Below the pieces are notes generated by a model. That model did not search any database. It worked only from the letters and a program-made list of their open reading frames with translations, and had not been told where the DNA came from. From Kitasatospora gansuensis (GTDB lineage Bacteria > Actinomycetota > Actinomycetes > Streptomycetales > Streptomycetaceae), in assembly GCF_014203705.1 (NCBI RefSeq), contig NZ_JACHJR010000001.1, forward strand, positions 4,216,001 to 4,280,000: a stretch of DNA of 64,000 nt. Direction: 5' to 3'. Below are positions 1 through 8,391 of the stretch, one piece after another; the stretch's first letter is position 1; the number at the start of each line of letters is the position of its first letter. The position numbers and the translations under genes are program-made.

Positions 1-476
1 CCTTGGCGTCCGCGGGGCGGCTGGCGGTGAGATCCTCCGGGCGCTGGTTGCCGGGCTGGCTGCTGAGGACCTCGCTGGTGGTGGAGTGGCCCATCTGTTC
101 GAGGCGGGCGTGGATCGCGTCCATGCCCAGGAGGTGTTCGCCATGGGTGGCGCGGTGTTCGGCGCGGTCGGCGACCATGCGGGTGACGGCGGCGCGGGAG
201 GCGGCGAGGCGGGCCTGGCGGGCCGCGAGTTCGGCTTCCTGGCGGGCGAGCATGTCGGCGAGGCCGACCTCGGGGTCGATGGCGCGCATCCGTCCGGGAT
301 GGTCGGCGGACGCGCGCACCAGCATGAGGCCGGCGAGCTCGTCGAGGTGGTCGTGGACCTGCGTGGGAGAAAGGGCGCACTGCGCGGCGATCTCATCCAC
401 GCCGTGTCCGGGGTGGTCGAGCATGGCCCGGTAGACCACAGCCCCCGTGGCCGACAGGCCCAGTGCCTCCAACATG
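1..476 (-). CDS. TrmB/LuxR-type transcriptional regulator (3' part beyond window)
   Basis: The minus strand reads from an ATG at 476 to the left edge without a stop, so the C-terminal part is missing. The N-terminus (MLEALGLSATGAVVYRAML) is a winged-helix TrmB-like domain: sequence GVDEIAAQCALSPTQVHDHL gives the helix-turn-helix, followed by a long Ala/Arg/Glu coiled-coil stretch (MLARQEAELAARQARLAASR). Streptomycetes have many regulators with this architecture, which usually end in a LuxR-type HTH; that end lies outside the window, so the LuxR part is inferred from family knowledge. A GGGGGG run lies about 6 bases upstream of the ATG. The gene diverges from the small secreted peptide at 853, which suggests it may control or sense that locus. 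Confidence 0.75.
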
Positions 477-852
477 ACGATCCCCCCGGTGTCGTGGTCC
501 CACCGCCGGAATGTGGCGATGACATGCGCATCCTTCCAGGGCGACGGAACCGCTTCAAGATCCGTTAAGCGCCCTTCGTTGCAGCTCGCGGCATATGCCG
601 GGCAACTCTGCGCCTCCACATCACTCCGGCCGCCCCACGCCTGAAAGGACGTGGCATGGACATGGTTGGCTGTCTGGAGTCGGACTGTCCGGTTGGCGAC
701 AGCCGTAGGCCCTTTCCAGGGGTACCGGTGGGCGGCGAAGCTATTGATCGCCGGCAGGGAAGCAACCCGAACGGCAGCCGGACGAGGCGTCAACCGCGGG
801 ACGCACGCCGGAAATCTCCCTCGCCATCCCGACAGAGCAAAGGACCACTCCC
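477..852. promoter_or_regulatory. Intergenic region between divergent regulator and secreted-peptide gene
   Basis: About 375 bases carry no ORF with convincing codon usage on either strand. It must hold the promoters of the regulator to the left and the peptide gene to the right. A GGCTGTC/GACAGCC inverted pair around 670-705 is the only dyad noticed; no clear -10/-35 elements were found. Confidence 0.4.
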
Positions 853-999
853 GTGATCAGCACCCGTATTGCCCAGGCCGCCGCGGTCCTCGCCGTCGCC
901 CTGAGTGCACTCGTCGTCGCACCCGCCGCCGTCGCCGTCACGGCCGCGCCGGTCCCGGTCACCGTCCAGAGCTCCGACAGCCTCGGCTGGGGTGGCTGA
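853..999 (+). CDS. Small secreted peptide (48 aa) ending DSLGWGG
   Basis: A GTG start sits 8 bases after an AAAGGA Shine-Dalgarno box. The 48-residue product begins MISTRIAQAAAVLAVALSAL, a short basic N-terminus followed by a hydrophobic core and small residues, as in a Sec signal peptide; cleavage would plausibly follow AVAVTA or nearby. The remaining peptide is only about 15-20 residues (...PVTVQSSDSLGWGG) with no cysteine. The stop codon overlaps the next gene by 8 bases, so the two are translationally coupled. Function is unknown. Size, export signal and a divergent regulator with a sensor-like architecture fit a signalling or surface peptide, but that is inference. Confidence 0.7.
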   Translation: MISTRIAQAAAVLAVALSALVVAPAAVAVTAAPVPVTVQSSDSLGWGG

Positions 1000-1306
1000 G
1001 CCACCGGTGGAGATCGTCTACACCAGCCTGCACCGCCGACACCCCGCCGTGGCACCAGCGCCCGGCGAAGCGGCCGAAGTCCTCGGCGCCGTGTGGGCGC
1101 ACGCCCTTCCCGACGACGGACTCCAGCACGTATCCGCCCGCAGTGAGGACAACCGCATCGACCTCCTGCTCTACCTCCTCACCTCCGATCCGGACACCCC
1201 TGGCACGCACTGCCCTCTCCAGCGAGCCACCGCCCTGATCGCCCGCAGCCACCAGGCCTCACCTTCGCTGCGGCACCAGTTCCTGTTGCCGGACCCCTCC
1301 GCCTGA
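992..1306 (+). CDS. Hypothetical protein coupled to the secreted peptide (104 aa)
   Basis: The GTG start overlaps the last 8 bases of the upstream peptide gene (start and stop share GTGGCTGA), which selects this start over an upstream one that would read through the signal-peptide gene in another frame. The product begins MAEPPVEIVYTSLHRRHPA and contains the stretch NRIDLLLYLLTSDPDTPG. It has no signal peptide, no membrane span and no motif I recognise. The mixed polar composition suggests a soluble cytoplasmic protein. Because it is made together with the secreted peptide it may modify it, bind it or act with the divergent regulator, but the sequence gives no direct evidence. Confidence 0.55.
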   Translation: MAEPPVEIVYTSLHRRHPAVAPAPGEAAEVLGAVWAHALPDDGLQHVSARSEDNRIDLLLYLLTSDPDTPGTHCPLQRATALIARSHQASPSLRHQFLLPDPSA

Positions 1307-1382
1307 CCCCGGTCCGGCGCTCGTCCGACAGCCTGGTCACAGCCTCCGCGTGAACACTCCGCGCACTCGCACGTCACTCCAC

Positions 1383-1420
1383 GGCACCCGCGTGCCGTCC
1401 CGCAACGGCACCCGTGTGCC
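1383..1420 (+). repeat. Tandem palindromic repeats in the leader of the CHAP gene
   Basis: Two 14-base units, GGCACCCGCGTGCC (1383-1396) and GGCACCCGTGTGCC (1407-1420), stand 24 bases apart. Each contains the inverted repeat GGCAC/GTGCC. They end about 10 bases before the Shine-Dalgarno box of the gene at 1440, so they could be paired protein-binding sites or mRNA hairpins affecting translation. Confidence 0.5.
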
Positions 1421-1439
1421 CTCCCACAGGAGAATCCCC

Positions 1440-2906
1440 ATGTCCAAGCCCGCTATCCGCCGCATCGCCGCCCTCGCCACCGCCTCCGCCTTCCTGCCCG
1501 TCTCGATGGTGCTCGGCGCGCAGAGCGCCTCGGCGTCGGTCGGCTCGTCGATCGTCAACATCGCCCAGGCCAACATCGGCGACGGCGCCTGCTCCACCAA
1601 CAGCGCGGGCGGCACGGGCTTCTACAGCAGTTGCACCGGCGACGCCGGCTCGCCCGAGAACTGGTGCGCGGACTTCGCCAAGTGGGTCTGGTCGCAGAGC
1701 GGCGTCAACGTCACCGGCCTGACCGCCGGCGCGGGCAGCTTCGCCCAGTACAACGGCGGTCTGCACAGCACCCCGCACGTCGGTGACGCCGTGGTGTTCA
1801 ACTACGCCGCCGGCTGGGCCTCCCACGTCGCGATCGTGGCCTCGGTCAACACCGACGGCACCATCACCACCATCGGCGGCAACGAAGGCGGCATCAGGGG
1901 CACCTATGCCTCGACCTCGCACGTCCGCCAGTCCTCGAAGTTCAGCGGCGCGGTCGGCTACAGCTCCTACTACGGCATGCGCATCAGCGGTTACGCCTCG
2001 CCCATCGGCGGCAGCGACAACACCGCGCCCACGACGCCGCCCGCCGCGACCGTTCCCACCACCGCCCACCTGTTCGCCCTCGGCTCGGACAACCGCATCT
2101 ACAACGACGAGGGCGACTACGCGGCCGGCAAGTGGAGCGGCTACGACATGGTGGACAACACCGCCGGCTTCAAGAAGACCGCCGCCGCGACCGTCGGCAC
2201 GACCGTGCACCTGTTCGCGATCGGTTCGGACGACCGCGTCTACAGCAACGACGGCAACTACGCCGCCGGCAGCTGGAACGGCTACAAGCTGGTGGACAAC
2301 GCCGCCGGCTTCAAGCAGATCACCACCGCCGTCACGGGCAACACCGTGCACCTGTACGCCATCGGCTCCGACGACCGCGTCTACAGCAACGACGGCGACT
2401 ACACCACCGGCAGCTGGAGCGGCTTCAAGCTGGTGGACAACACCGCCGGCTTCAAGCAGATCACCGCAGCCGCCACCGGCAACACCGTCCACCTGTACGC
2501 GATCGGCTCCGACGACCGCGTCTACGGCGACAACGGCGACTACGCCACCGGTAGCTGGAGCGGCTTCAGCCAGGTGGACAGCACCGCCGGCTTCAGCCAG
2601 ATCACGGCCTCGGCCACCGGAAACACCGTCCGCCTTTTCGCCATCGGCTCCGACAAGCGGATCTACGGCGACAACGGCGACTACTCCGCCGGCAAGTGGA
2701 GCGGCTTCAGCCAGGTGGACAACGCCGCCGGCTTCAACCAGATCGCCTCCGTCGCCCTCGGCAACACCGTGCACCTGTACGCGATCGGTGCGGACAACCG
2801 CGTCTACGACAACGCCGGCAACTACACCGCCGGCAGCTGGAGCGGCTTCAGCCAGGTGGACAACACCGCCGGCTTCCAGCAGATCACCGTGGCGCCCGGC
2901 GCCTGA
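1440..2906 (+). CDS. Secreted CHAP-domain peptidase/amidase with six C-terminal propeller-like repeats
   Basis: The ATG at 1440 follows AGGAGA and gives a 488-residue protein with a clear signal peptide (residues 1-32, ending QSASAS). Residues about 35-185 form a CHAP domain of the NlpC/P60-like cysteine hydrolases: the nucleophile is C76 in NWCADFAKWVW and the base is H129 in WASHVAIV. Such domains cut peptidoglycan peptide or amide bonds outside the cell. From about residue 200 come six near-identical 47-residue repeats (core HLYAIGSDDRVYS, then GSWSGFKLVDN and AGFKQIT), encoded by about 141-bp DNA repeats. They resemble blades of PLL/tectonin-type sugar-binding propellers, so the tail probably targets the enzyme to a glycan. 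The neighbouring SGNH hydrolase has the same kind of tail. Confidence 0.85.
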   Translation: MSKPAIRRIAALATASAFLPVSMVLGAQSASASVGSSIVNIAQANIGDGACSTNSAGGTGFYSSCTGDAGSPENWCADFAKWVWSQSGVNVTGLTAGAGSFAQYNGGLHSTPHVGDAVVFNYAAGWASHVAIVASVNTDGTITTIGGNEGGIRGTYASTSHVRQSSKFSGAVGYSSYYGMRISGYASPIGGSDNTAPTTPPAATVPTTAHLFALGSDNRIYNDEGDYAAGKWSGYDMVDNTAGFKKTAAATVGTTVHLFAIGSDDRVYSNDGNYAAGSWNGYKLVDNAAGFKQITTAVTGNTVHLYAIGSDDRVYSNDGDYTTGSWSGFKLVDNTAGFKQITAAATGNTVHLYAIGSDDRVYGDNGDYATGSWSGFSQVDSTAGFSQITASATGNTVRLFAIGSDKRIYGDNGDYSAGKWSGFSQVDNAAGFNQIASVALGNTVHLYAIGADNRVYDNAGNYTAGSWSGFSQVDNTAGFQQITVAPGA

Positions 2907-2921
2907 CCGCGAAGTGCCGAA

Positions 2922-2961
2922 CCTGCCCGCCGACGGCTCGACCGAGCCGTCGGCGGGCAGG
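2922..2961 (+). terminator. Hairpin terminator after the CHAP gene
   Basis: A perfect 19-bp stem (2922-2940 with 2943-2961) starts 16 bases after the stop of the CHAP gene. There is no T-tract, as usual in streptomycetes. It ends only 30 bases before the next start, so it separates or attenuates the two genes. Confidence 0.75.
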
Positions 2962-2990
2962 TGCCCATCCCGGCCGAACCTGGAGATCCC

Positions 2991-4643
2991 GTGAACCGCT
3001 TCACCACCCTCGGCGCCGCCGCCGCTCTGCTGCTGGCGGCCGGAGCCACCGCCACCCCGGCAACGGCCGCCGCCGCCGACGCTGCCGCCGCCGCAGTCGC
3101 ACCGCGGACCGTCCGGGTCATGCCGTTGGGCGACTCGATCACCTACGGTCAGGGCAGCTGCACCGGCGGGGGCTACCGGCTGCCGCTGCGGAACCTGGTC
3201 GCCGGCCAGAACCGCTACGCCGTGGACTTCGTCGGTGCCCAGCAGCGCGGCATGATGGCCGACCCGGACCACGAGGGCCACCCCGGCTCCACCATCGAGC
3301 AGATCCGCAACGGGGTCGACAGTTGGCTCTCGGCCGCCCAGCCCGATGCCGTCCTTCTGCACATCGGCATCAACGACCTCAACCAGAACCTCGACGTGAC
3401 CCACGCCGCAGACCGCGCGACGCTCCTCGTCGACCAGATCTTCGCCGACCGGCCGGGTGTCACGGTCATCATGCAGGGCCTCGTCCCGACCACGCCCGGC
3501 TGGAGCTACCAGGGCCTGACCGAGTCGGTCGCCCAATACAACAGCCGACTCAAGCAGCTGGAGACCGTCGAACAGCTGGCCGGCCGGCACTTCGAGTTCG
3601 TCGATGCACCTGCGCTGACTCCCACCAACCAGGCGGACGCGGCCCACCCGGCACAGATGGCCGACGGCCTCCACCCGAACGACCCCGGCTACGCCCGGCT
3701 GGCGCAGAACTTCTTCACCCCGCTGGACCAGGCCTACACCGCGGGCTGGTTCACCGGGAGCTCCTCGCCGTCGAACCCGCCGCTGCCGCCGAACACCGTC
3801 CACCTGGTGAACATCACGTCCGGCTCCGGTCTGAAGAACGCCGAGGGCAACTACTCGGCGGTGGGCTGGAGCGGCTGGAGCGACCTGGACGCGAGGGGGA
3901 TCAAGGAGGTGGCCGCCGCCGCGACCGGTCGGGTGAACCACGTCTACGCGATCGACGGTGACGGGCGGATCCACGAGAAGGACGTCGACTACGCCACCGG
4001 AACCCAGTCGGGCTGGTTCCCGCTGACCGGTGCCCCGGTCGCCGCCGCTGCCATCACCGCCTCATCCTGCGGCAGCACTGTCCACCTGGCCGTCATCGGC
4101 ACCGATGGACACCTCTACAACTCCGACGGCGACTACAACGGCGGCGGCTGGAACGGCTGGACCGACCACGGCGGCACCGACCTCAAGCGACTGGCCAGCG
4201 CGGCAACCACCGACAACGTCAACCACCTCTTCGCCATCGACGGCAACAGCCGGCTCCAGGAACTCGACGCTGACTACAACACCGGCGCGTGGAACCGCTG
4301 GACGCCGGCCGGCCCGGTCGGCGGCAGCACCGCTACGGACGTGACCGCCTCGGCGAGCGGCGACACCGTCCACCTGGGCGTCATCCGCACGGACGGCAAC
4401 TGGTACAACGCCGAAGGCAACTTCGCCAAGGGCACCTGGACCTCGTGGACGAACATGGGTGGCAACGGACTCAAGCGCATCGCCAGCGCTGCCGCCAACA
4501 ACGTCAACCACGTCTTCGCCGTCGACCGCGACAACCGCATCGTCGAACGCGACGGTGACTACAACACCGGGAACTGGACCGGCTGGGCCGAACCGGCCGG
4601 CGGCGCCGACTCCCTCGGCATCACCGCCTCCTTCACCAGCTGA
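2991..4643 (+). CDS. Secreted SGNH/GDSL hydrolase with C-terminal propeller-like repeats
   Basis: A GTG start 5 bases after GGAG gives a 550-residue protein with an Ala-rich signal peptide (residues 1-29). The catalytic domain spans about 40-260. Block I is MPLGDSITYGQ with Ser49 as nucleophile, block III is GINDL (N128), and block V is DGLHPNDPGY with the Asp and His of the triad. SGNH enzymes are esterases or lipases; the substrate cannot be told here. Residues about 270-550 hold six roughly 47-residue repeats (HLAVIGTDGHLYNSDGDY and related, alternating with NHVFAVDRDNRI types), the same module as in the CHAP protein upstream but more diverged. The two proteins probably share an extracellular carbohydrate target. 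Confidence 0.88.
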   Translation: MNRFTTLGAAAALLLAAGATATPATAAAADAAAAAVAPRTVRVMPLGDSITYGQGSCTGGGYRLPLRNLVAGQNRYAVDFVGAQQRGMMADPDHEGHPGSTIEQIRNGVDSWLSAAQPDAVLLHIGINDLNQNLDVTHAADRATLLVDQIFADRPGVTVIMQGLVPTTPGWSYQGLTESVAQYNSRLKQLETVEQLAGRHFEFVDAPALTPTNQADAAHPAQMADGLHPNDPGYARLAQNFFTPLDQAYTAGWFTGSSSPSNPPLPPNTVHLVNITSGSGLKNAEGNYSAVGWSGWSDLDARGIKEVAAAATGRVNHVYAIDGDGRIHEKDVDYATGTQSGWFPLTGAPVAAAAITASSCGSTVHLAVIGTDGHLYNSDGDYNGGGWNGWTDHGGTDLKRLASAATTDNVNHLFAIDGNSRLQELDADYNTGAWNRWTPAGPVGGSTATDVTASASGDTVHLGVIRTDGNWYNAEGNFAKGTWTSWTNMGGNGLKRIASAAANNVNHVFAVDRDNRIVERDGDYNTGNWTGWAEPAGGADSLGITASFTS

Positions 4644-4663
4644 ACCGAGGGGCCGTGAACGAC

Positions 4664-4696
4664 GAAGGCCCCGACCGCTGGGCGGTCGGGGCCTTC
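4664..4696 (+). terminator. Hairpin terminator between SGNH hydrolase and tRNA-Ser
   Basis: A perfect 15-bp stem (4664-4678 with 4682-4696, loop TGG) lies 20 bases after the hydrolase stop and just beyond the 3' end of the converging tRNA gene. It can stop transcription from both sides. Confidence 0.8.
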
Positions 4697-4703
4697 GTGA
4701 AGG

Positions 4704-4788
4704 CGGAGGATACGAGATTCGAACTCGTGAGGGTTTTATCCCAACACGCTTTCCAAGCGTGCGCCCTAGGCCACTAGGCGAATCCTCC
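4704..4788 (-). tRNA. tRNA-Ser (anticodon GGA)
   Basis: On the minus strand the acceptor stem GGAGGAT pairs with ATCCTCC, followed by discriminator G. The anticodon loop TTGGAAA gives anticodon GGA (serine). A long variable arm and the T-loop GTTCGAATC are present; total length is 85 nt. CCA is not encoded. Confidence 0.95.
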
Positions 4789-4919
4789 GTGGGAGAGCTT
4801 AGTACATGTTCGGGGGTGCTCGCGACCACCCATCCGCAGGTGGGTGGGGGTGGTCGCCTGCGGATCGTGGAGGTGGGGTGGCGGTACAGCTTGGGTCGCG
4901 GATCCGCTACTCTTGGGGC

Positions 4920-5007
4920 AGCCCCTCGTGTGGCGTTATCTCTCTGAACTCCCCCAGGGCCGGAAGGCAGCAAGGGTAGGAGGGCTCTGGCGGGTACACG
5001 AGGGGTC
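4920..5007 (+). ncRNA. ffs: Signal recognition particle RNA (small, 4.5S type)
   Basis: The central segment GGGCCGGAAGGCAGCAAGGG carries the universal GGAA tetraloop and asymmetric internal loop of helix 8, which binds Ffh. The outer stem CCCCTCGTGT (4922-4931) pairs with ACACGAGGGG (4996-5005). Location directly upstream of dnaX is the usual arrangement in actinobacteria. Exact ends are estimated from the closing stem. Confidence 0.95.
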
Positions 5008-5061
5008 CTTGCGTTTCCGGGGCGGCCGCGTTTGTCCGTGCGTCCCGATATCGTCGGGGGT

Positions 5062-7260
5062 GTGTCCCTAGCCCTGTACCGCCGCTATCGCCCCGAGACT
5101 TTCGCCGAGGTCATCGGGCAGGAGCACGTGACCGCTCCGCTCCAGCAGGCCCTGCGCAACAACAGGGTCAACCACGCCTACCTGTTCAGCGGCCCGCGCG
5201 GGTGCGGGAAGACGACGAGTGCCCGCATCCTGGCCCGCTGTCTGAACTGTGCGCAGGGCCCGACGCCCACTCCCTGTGGTGAGTGCCAGTCCTGTACGGA
5301 CCTGGCGACCGGGGGGCCGGGTTCGATCGACGTGATCGAGATCGACGCCGCCTCGCACGGTGGTGTGGACGACGCGCGTGAGCTGCGGGAGCGGGCGTTC
5401 TTCGCGCCGGTGCACAGCAGGTACAAGATCTTCATCCTGGACGAGGCGCACATGGTGACCCCGGCCGGCTTCAACGCGCTGCTGAAGGTGGTGGAGGAGC
5501 CGCCGGAGCACCTCAAGTTCATCTTCGCGACGACCGAGCCGGAGAAGGTGATCGGGACGATCCGGTCCCGGACGCACCACTACCCCTTCCGGCTGGTGCC
5601 GCCCGGCACGCTGCGGGACTACCTGGCGCAGGTGTGCGGGCGGGAGCAGATCGCGGTCGAGGACTCGGTCTTCCCGCTGGTGGTCCGGTCCGGGGCCGGT
5701 TCGGTCCGGGATTCGATGTCGGTGATGGACCAGCTGCTCGCCGGGGCCGGCGAGGGCGGCGTCACGTACGCGATGGCCACCGCGCTGCTCGGGTACACCG
5801 ACTCGGCGCTGCTGGACGAGGTGGTGGACGCGTTCGCCGCGCACGACGGGGCGACGGTGTTCCAGGTGGTCGATCGGGTGGTCGAGGGGGGCCACGACCC
5901 GCGCCGGTTCGTCACCGATCTGCTGGAGCGGCTGCGTGACCTGGTCATCCTGGCCACCGTGCCGGACGCGGGGGAGAAGGGGTTGATCGACGCCCCCGCC
6001 GACCGGGTCGCGATCATGCAGGCCCAGGCGGACCGGTTCGGTCCCGCTGATCTGAGCCGGGCGGCCGACCTGGTCAACACCGGGCTGACCGAGATGCGCG
6101 GGAACTCCGCGCCGAGGCTGCAGCTGGAGCTGATCTGCGCCCGGGTGATGCTGCCCGGCGCGTACGGGGACGAGCTGTCGCTGCAGGCCCGGCTGGACAA
6201 GCTGGAGCGCCGGGCGGCCACGGGCGGGTTCGCCGCCCCGACGGCCCAGGTGGCCCCGATGGCTCAGATGGCTCCGGCCGCCCAGCAGATCCAGCAGGCT
6301 CCGCCGATGCAGGTGGCGCAGTCCGCCCCGGTGGCCCAGCCGGCCGCGCCCGAGCCGGTTCAGCCGTCGCCCGCCCCGCCGGTGGAGGTGACGCCGAGTC
6401 AGCCCGCCGCCGCGCCCGGCGCGTGGCCGATCCCGCGCAGCTTCCCGTCCGCCGGTGCCCCGGCGCAGGCTCCCCCGGCGCCCGCCCCGGTCGCCGCGCC
6501 GGTGCCCACTCCCGCTCCCGCTCCGCAGGCCGCACCCGCCCCGCAGGTGACGGGCGGTCAGCCCTCGGTCTCCGCCCAGCAGGGCGCGGGCCAGGTCCGG
6601 CAGCTCTGGCCGCAGATCCTGGAGGCGGTGAAGAACCGCCGCCGTTTCACCTGGATCCTGCTCAGCCAGAACGGCCAGGTGGCGGGCTTCGACGGCAGCA
6701 CGCTCCAGGTCTCGTTCATCAACGCGGGTGCCCGCGACAGCTTCGTCGGCAGCAACAGCGACGACGTGCTGAAGCAGGCGCTGGCCGACTCCCTCGGGGT
6801 GGACTGGCGGGTCGAGTGCATCGTCGACCCGTCCGGCGGCACCAGCGGTGGCGTGGCGGCCGGTGGCGGCACCCCGCCGACGGCCGGCGGCTGGGGCGCC
6901 CCGCAGCAGCAGAGTCAGCAGCCGCAGCAGCCCGTCCGGCCCGCGCCGATGCAGCCGGTGCAGCCGGTGCAGGCCGCCCCGCCGCAGGCCCAGCCGACCG
7001 CGCCCCCGTTCCAGGCGGCGGCCCCGTCGGCGCAGCCCCAGGCACCCGCGCCCGCCCAGCGGCCCGCGCCGGTCCACGCGCCCGCCCCGGTCGAGGGGCC
7101 GCCGGCGGACGAGTACCCGCCGGACGACTACGACCTGGAGGGCGACGCCAGCTTCACCGGCCCCTCGCCCACCCAGGTCGACCAGGGGGCGAACAGCCAG
7201 GAGCTGATCGTCCGTGAGCTGGGGGCCACGGTCCTGGAGGAGATTCACCACAACCGCTGA
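5062..7260 (+). CDS. dnaX: DNA polymerase III subunits gamma/tau
   Basis: This is the clamp-loader ATPase, which loads the beta clamp and links the polymerases at the replication fork. Near the N-terminus are Walker A GPRGCGKTTS, the zinc-binding cysteines of CLNC...CGECQSC, Walker B FILDEAHM and the GTIRSRTHHYPFR sensor region. After about residue 390 the protein turns into long Pro/Ala/Gln-rich linkers around a conserved domain (QLWPQILEAVKNRRRFTWIL), then an acidic tail; 732 residues in all. The GTG at 5062 gives the family-typical start MSLALYRRYRPETF; an upstream in-frame TTG at 5032 adds ten non-conserved residues. No frameshift site for a separate gamma form was identified. Confidence 0.95.
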   Translation: MSLALYRRYRPETFAEVIGQEHVTAPLQQALRNNRVNHAYLFSGPRGCGKTTSARILARCLNCAQGPTPTPCGECQSCTDLATGGPGSIDVIEIDAASHGGVDDARELRERAFFAPVHSRYKIFILDEAHMVTPAGFNALLKVVEEPPEHLKFIFATTEPEKVIGTIRSRTHHYPFRLVPPGTLRDYLAQVCGREQIAVEDSVFPLVVRSGAGSVRDSMSVMDQLLAGAGEGGVTYAMATALLGYTDSALLDEVVDAFAAHDGATVFQVVDRVVEGGHDPRRFVTDLLERLRDLVILATVPDAGEKGLIDAPADRVAIMQAQADRFGPADLSRAADLVNTGLTEMRGNSAPRLQLELICARVMLPGAYGDELSLQARLDKLERRAATGGFAAPTAQVAPMAQMAPAAQQIQQAPPMQVAQSAPVAQPAAPEPVQPSPAPPVEVTPSQPAAAPGAWPIPRSFPSAGAPAQAPPAPAPVAAPVPTPAPAPQAAPAPQVTGGQPSVSAQQGAGQVRQLWPQILEAVKNRRRFTWILLSQNGQVAGFDGSTLQVSFINAGARDSFVGSNSDDVLKQALADSLGVDWRVECIVDPSGGTSGGVAAGGGTPPTAGGWGAPQQQSQQPQQPVRPAPMQPVQPVQAAPPQAQPTAPPFQAAAPSAQPQAPAPAQRPAPVHAPAPVEGPPADEYPPDDYDLEGDASFTGPSPTQVDQGANSQELIVRELGATVLEEIHHNR

Positions 7261-7322
7261 GCCCCGGCGACGTAGGCTCGGACCGGACGATTTCCGCAGT
7301 AGTACAGGTACAGGAGTGAGCC

Positions 7323-7661
7323 GTGTTCCCTGGTGGTGGCCAGCCCAATATGCAGCAGCTGCTGAAGCAGGCGCAGAAGATGCAGGAGGAGCTCGCCAAG
7401 GCGCAGCGCGAGCTGGCCGAGGCGCACGTCGCCGGTTCGGCGGGCGGCGGTCTGGTCGAGGTGACGGTGACCGGCGCGGGTGAGCTGGTGTCGCTGACCA
7501 TCGCGCCGGCCGCGGTCGACCCGGAGGACACCGAGACGCTGGCCGACCTGATCCTGGCCGCGGTCCGGGACGCCAACGCGACGGCGCAGAAGATGCAGGC
7601 CGAGCGGATGGGCCCGCTGGCCCAGGGCCTCGGCGGCGGTATCCCGGGCCTTCCGTTCTGA
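7323..7661 (+). CDS. ybaB: YbaB/EbfC family nucleoid-associated protein
   Basis: A 112-residue protein starting at a GTG with GGAGTGAG upstream. The N-terminal Gln/Lys/Glu-rich helix (MQQLLKQAQKMQEELAKAQ) and the central segment GLVEVTVTGAGELVSLTI are typical of this family, whose dimers bind DNA and often accompany RecR. The gene lies between dnaX and recR, the conserved order in many bacteria. Confidence 0.95.
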   Translation: MFPGGGQPNMQQLLKQAQKMQEELAKAQRELAEAHVAGSAGGGLVEVTVTGAGELVSLTIAPAAVDPEDTETLADLILAAVRDANATAQKMQAERMGPLAQGLGGGIPGLPF

Positions 7662-7791
7662 CGGAAAGTTCACGGAGCGAGATTTATGGTGAGTCGGGCG
7701 TCGGACGGTGTGTCCGGCGCCCGATTCGTTGGATGATGGCACCGGAGCCGACGGCACCGCCGGCGGTCTGGGCCCGAAGGAAGGCGCGAAG

Positions 7792-8391
7792 TTGTACGAG
7801 GGCGTGGTTCAGGACCTGATCGACGAACTGGGCAGGCTGCCCGGCGTCGGGCCCAAGAGCGCGCAGCGGATCGCCTTCCACGTGCTGCAGGCCGACCCGG
7901 TGGACGTACGCCGGCTGGCGCACGCGCTGCTGGAGGTCAAGGAGAAGGTCCGGTTCTGCGTGGTCTGCGGCAATGTCGCGGAGGCCGAGCAGTGCCGGGT
8001 CTGCCTGGACCAGCGTCGCGACCGCGCGGTGATCTGCGTGGTCGAGGAACCCAAGGACGTGGTGGCGGTGGAGCGGACCCGCGAGTTCCGCGGCCGGTAC
8101 CACGTGCTGGGCGGCGCGATCAGCCCGATCGAGGGCATCGGCCCGGACGACCTGCGGATCCGGGAGCTGATGACCAGGCTCGCGGACGGCACGGTGACGG
8201 AGCTGATCCTGGCGACCGACCCCAACCTGGAGGGGGAGGCGACCGCCACCTATCTGGCCCGGCTGTGCAAGCCGATGGGCCTGAAGGTGACCCGGCTGGC
8301 CAGTGGCCTGCCGGTCGGTGGGGACTTGGAGTACGCCGACGAGGTCACCCTCGGACGGGCCTTCGAAGGGAGACGACTTCTCGATGTCTGA
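7792..8391 (+). CDS. recR: Recombination mediator protein RecR
   Basis: RecR acts with RecO/RecF to load RecA on gapped DNA. The TTG at 7792, preceded by GAAGGAAGG, gives exactly 199 residues, the standard length; an earlier in-frame start would add 28 odd residues. Seen in order: helix-hairpin-helix LGRLPGVGPKSAQRIAFH, zinc finger CVVCGNVAEAEQCRVC, and the Toprim domain with VVEEPKDVVAVERT and ATDPNLEGEATATYLA. Its stop overlaps the next gene by 8 bases. Confidence 0.96.
   Translation: MYEGVVQDLIDELGRLPGVGPKSAQRIAFHVLQADPVDVRRLAHALLEVKEKVRFCVVCGNVAEAEQCRVCLDQRRDRAVICVVEEPKDVVAVERTREFRGRYHVLGGAISPIEGIGPDDLRIRELMTRLADGTVTELILATDPNLEGEATATYLARLCKPMGLKVTRLASGLPVGGDLEYADEVTLGRAFEGRRLLDV

Noticed and set aside
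1374..3974. 866-residue minus-strand frame opposite the CHAP and SGNH genes
   Set aside because: It is the mirror of the repeat-rich plus-strand genes, with Gly/Val/Ala/Arg shadow composition; plus-strand frames have signal peptides, motifs and ribosome-binding sites.
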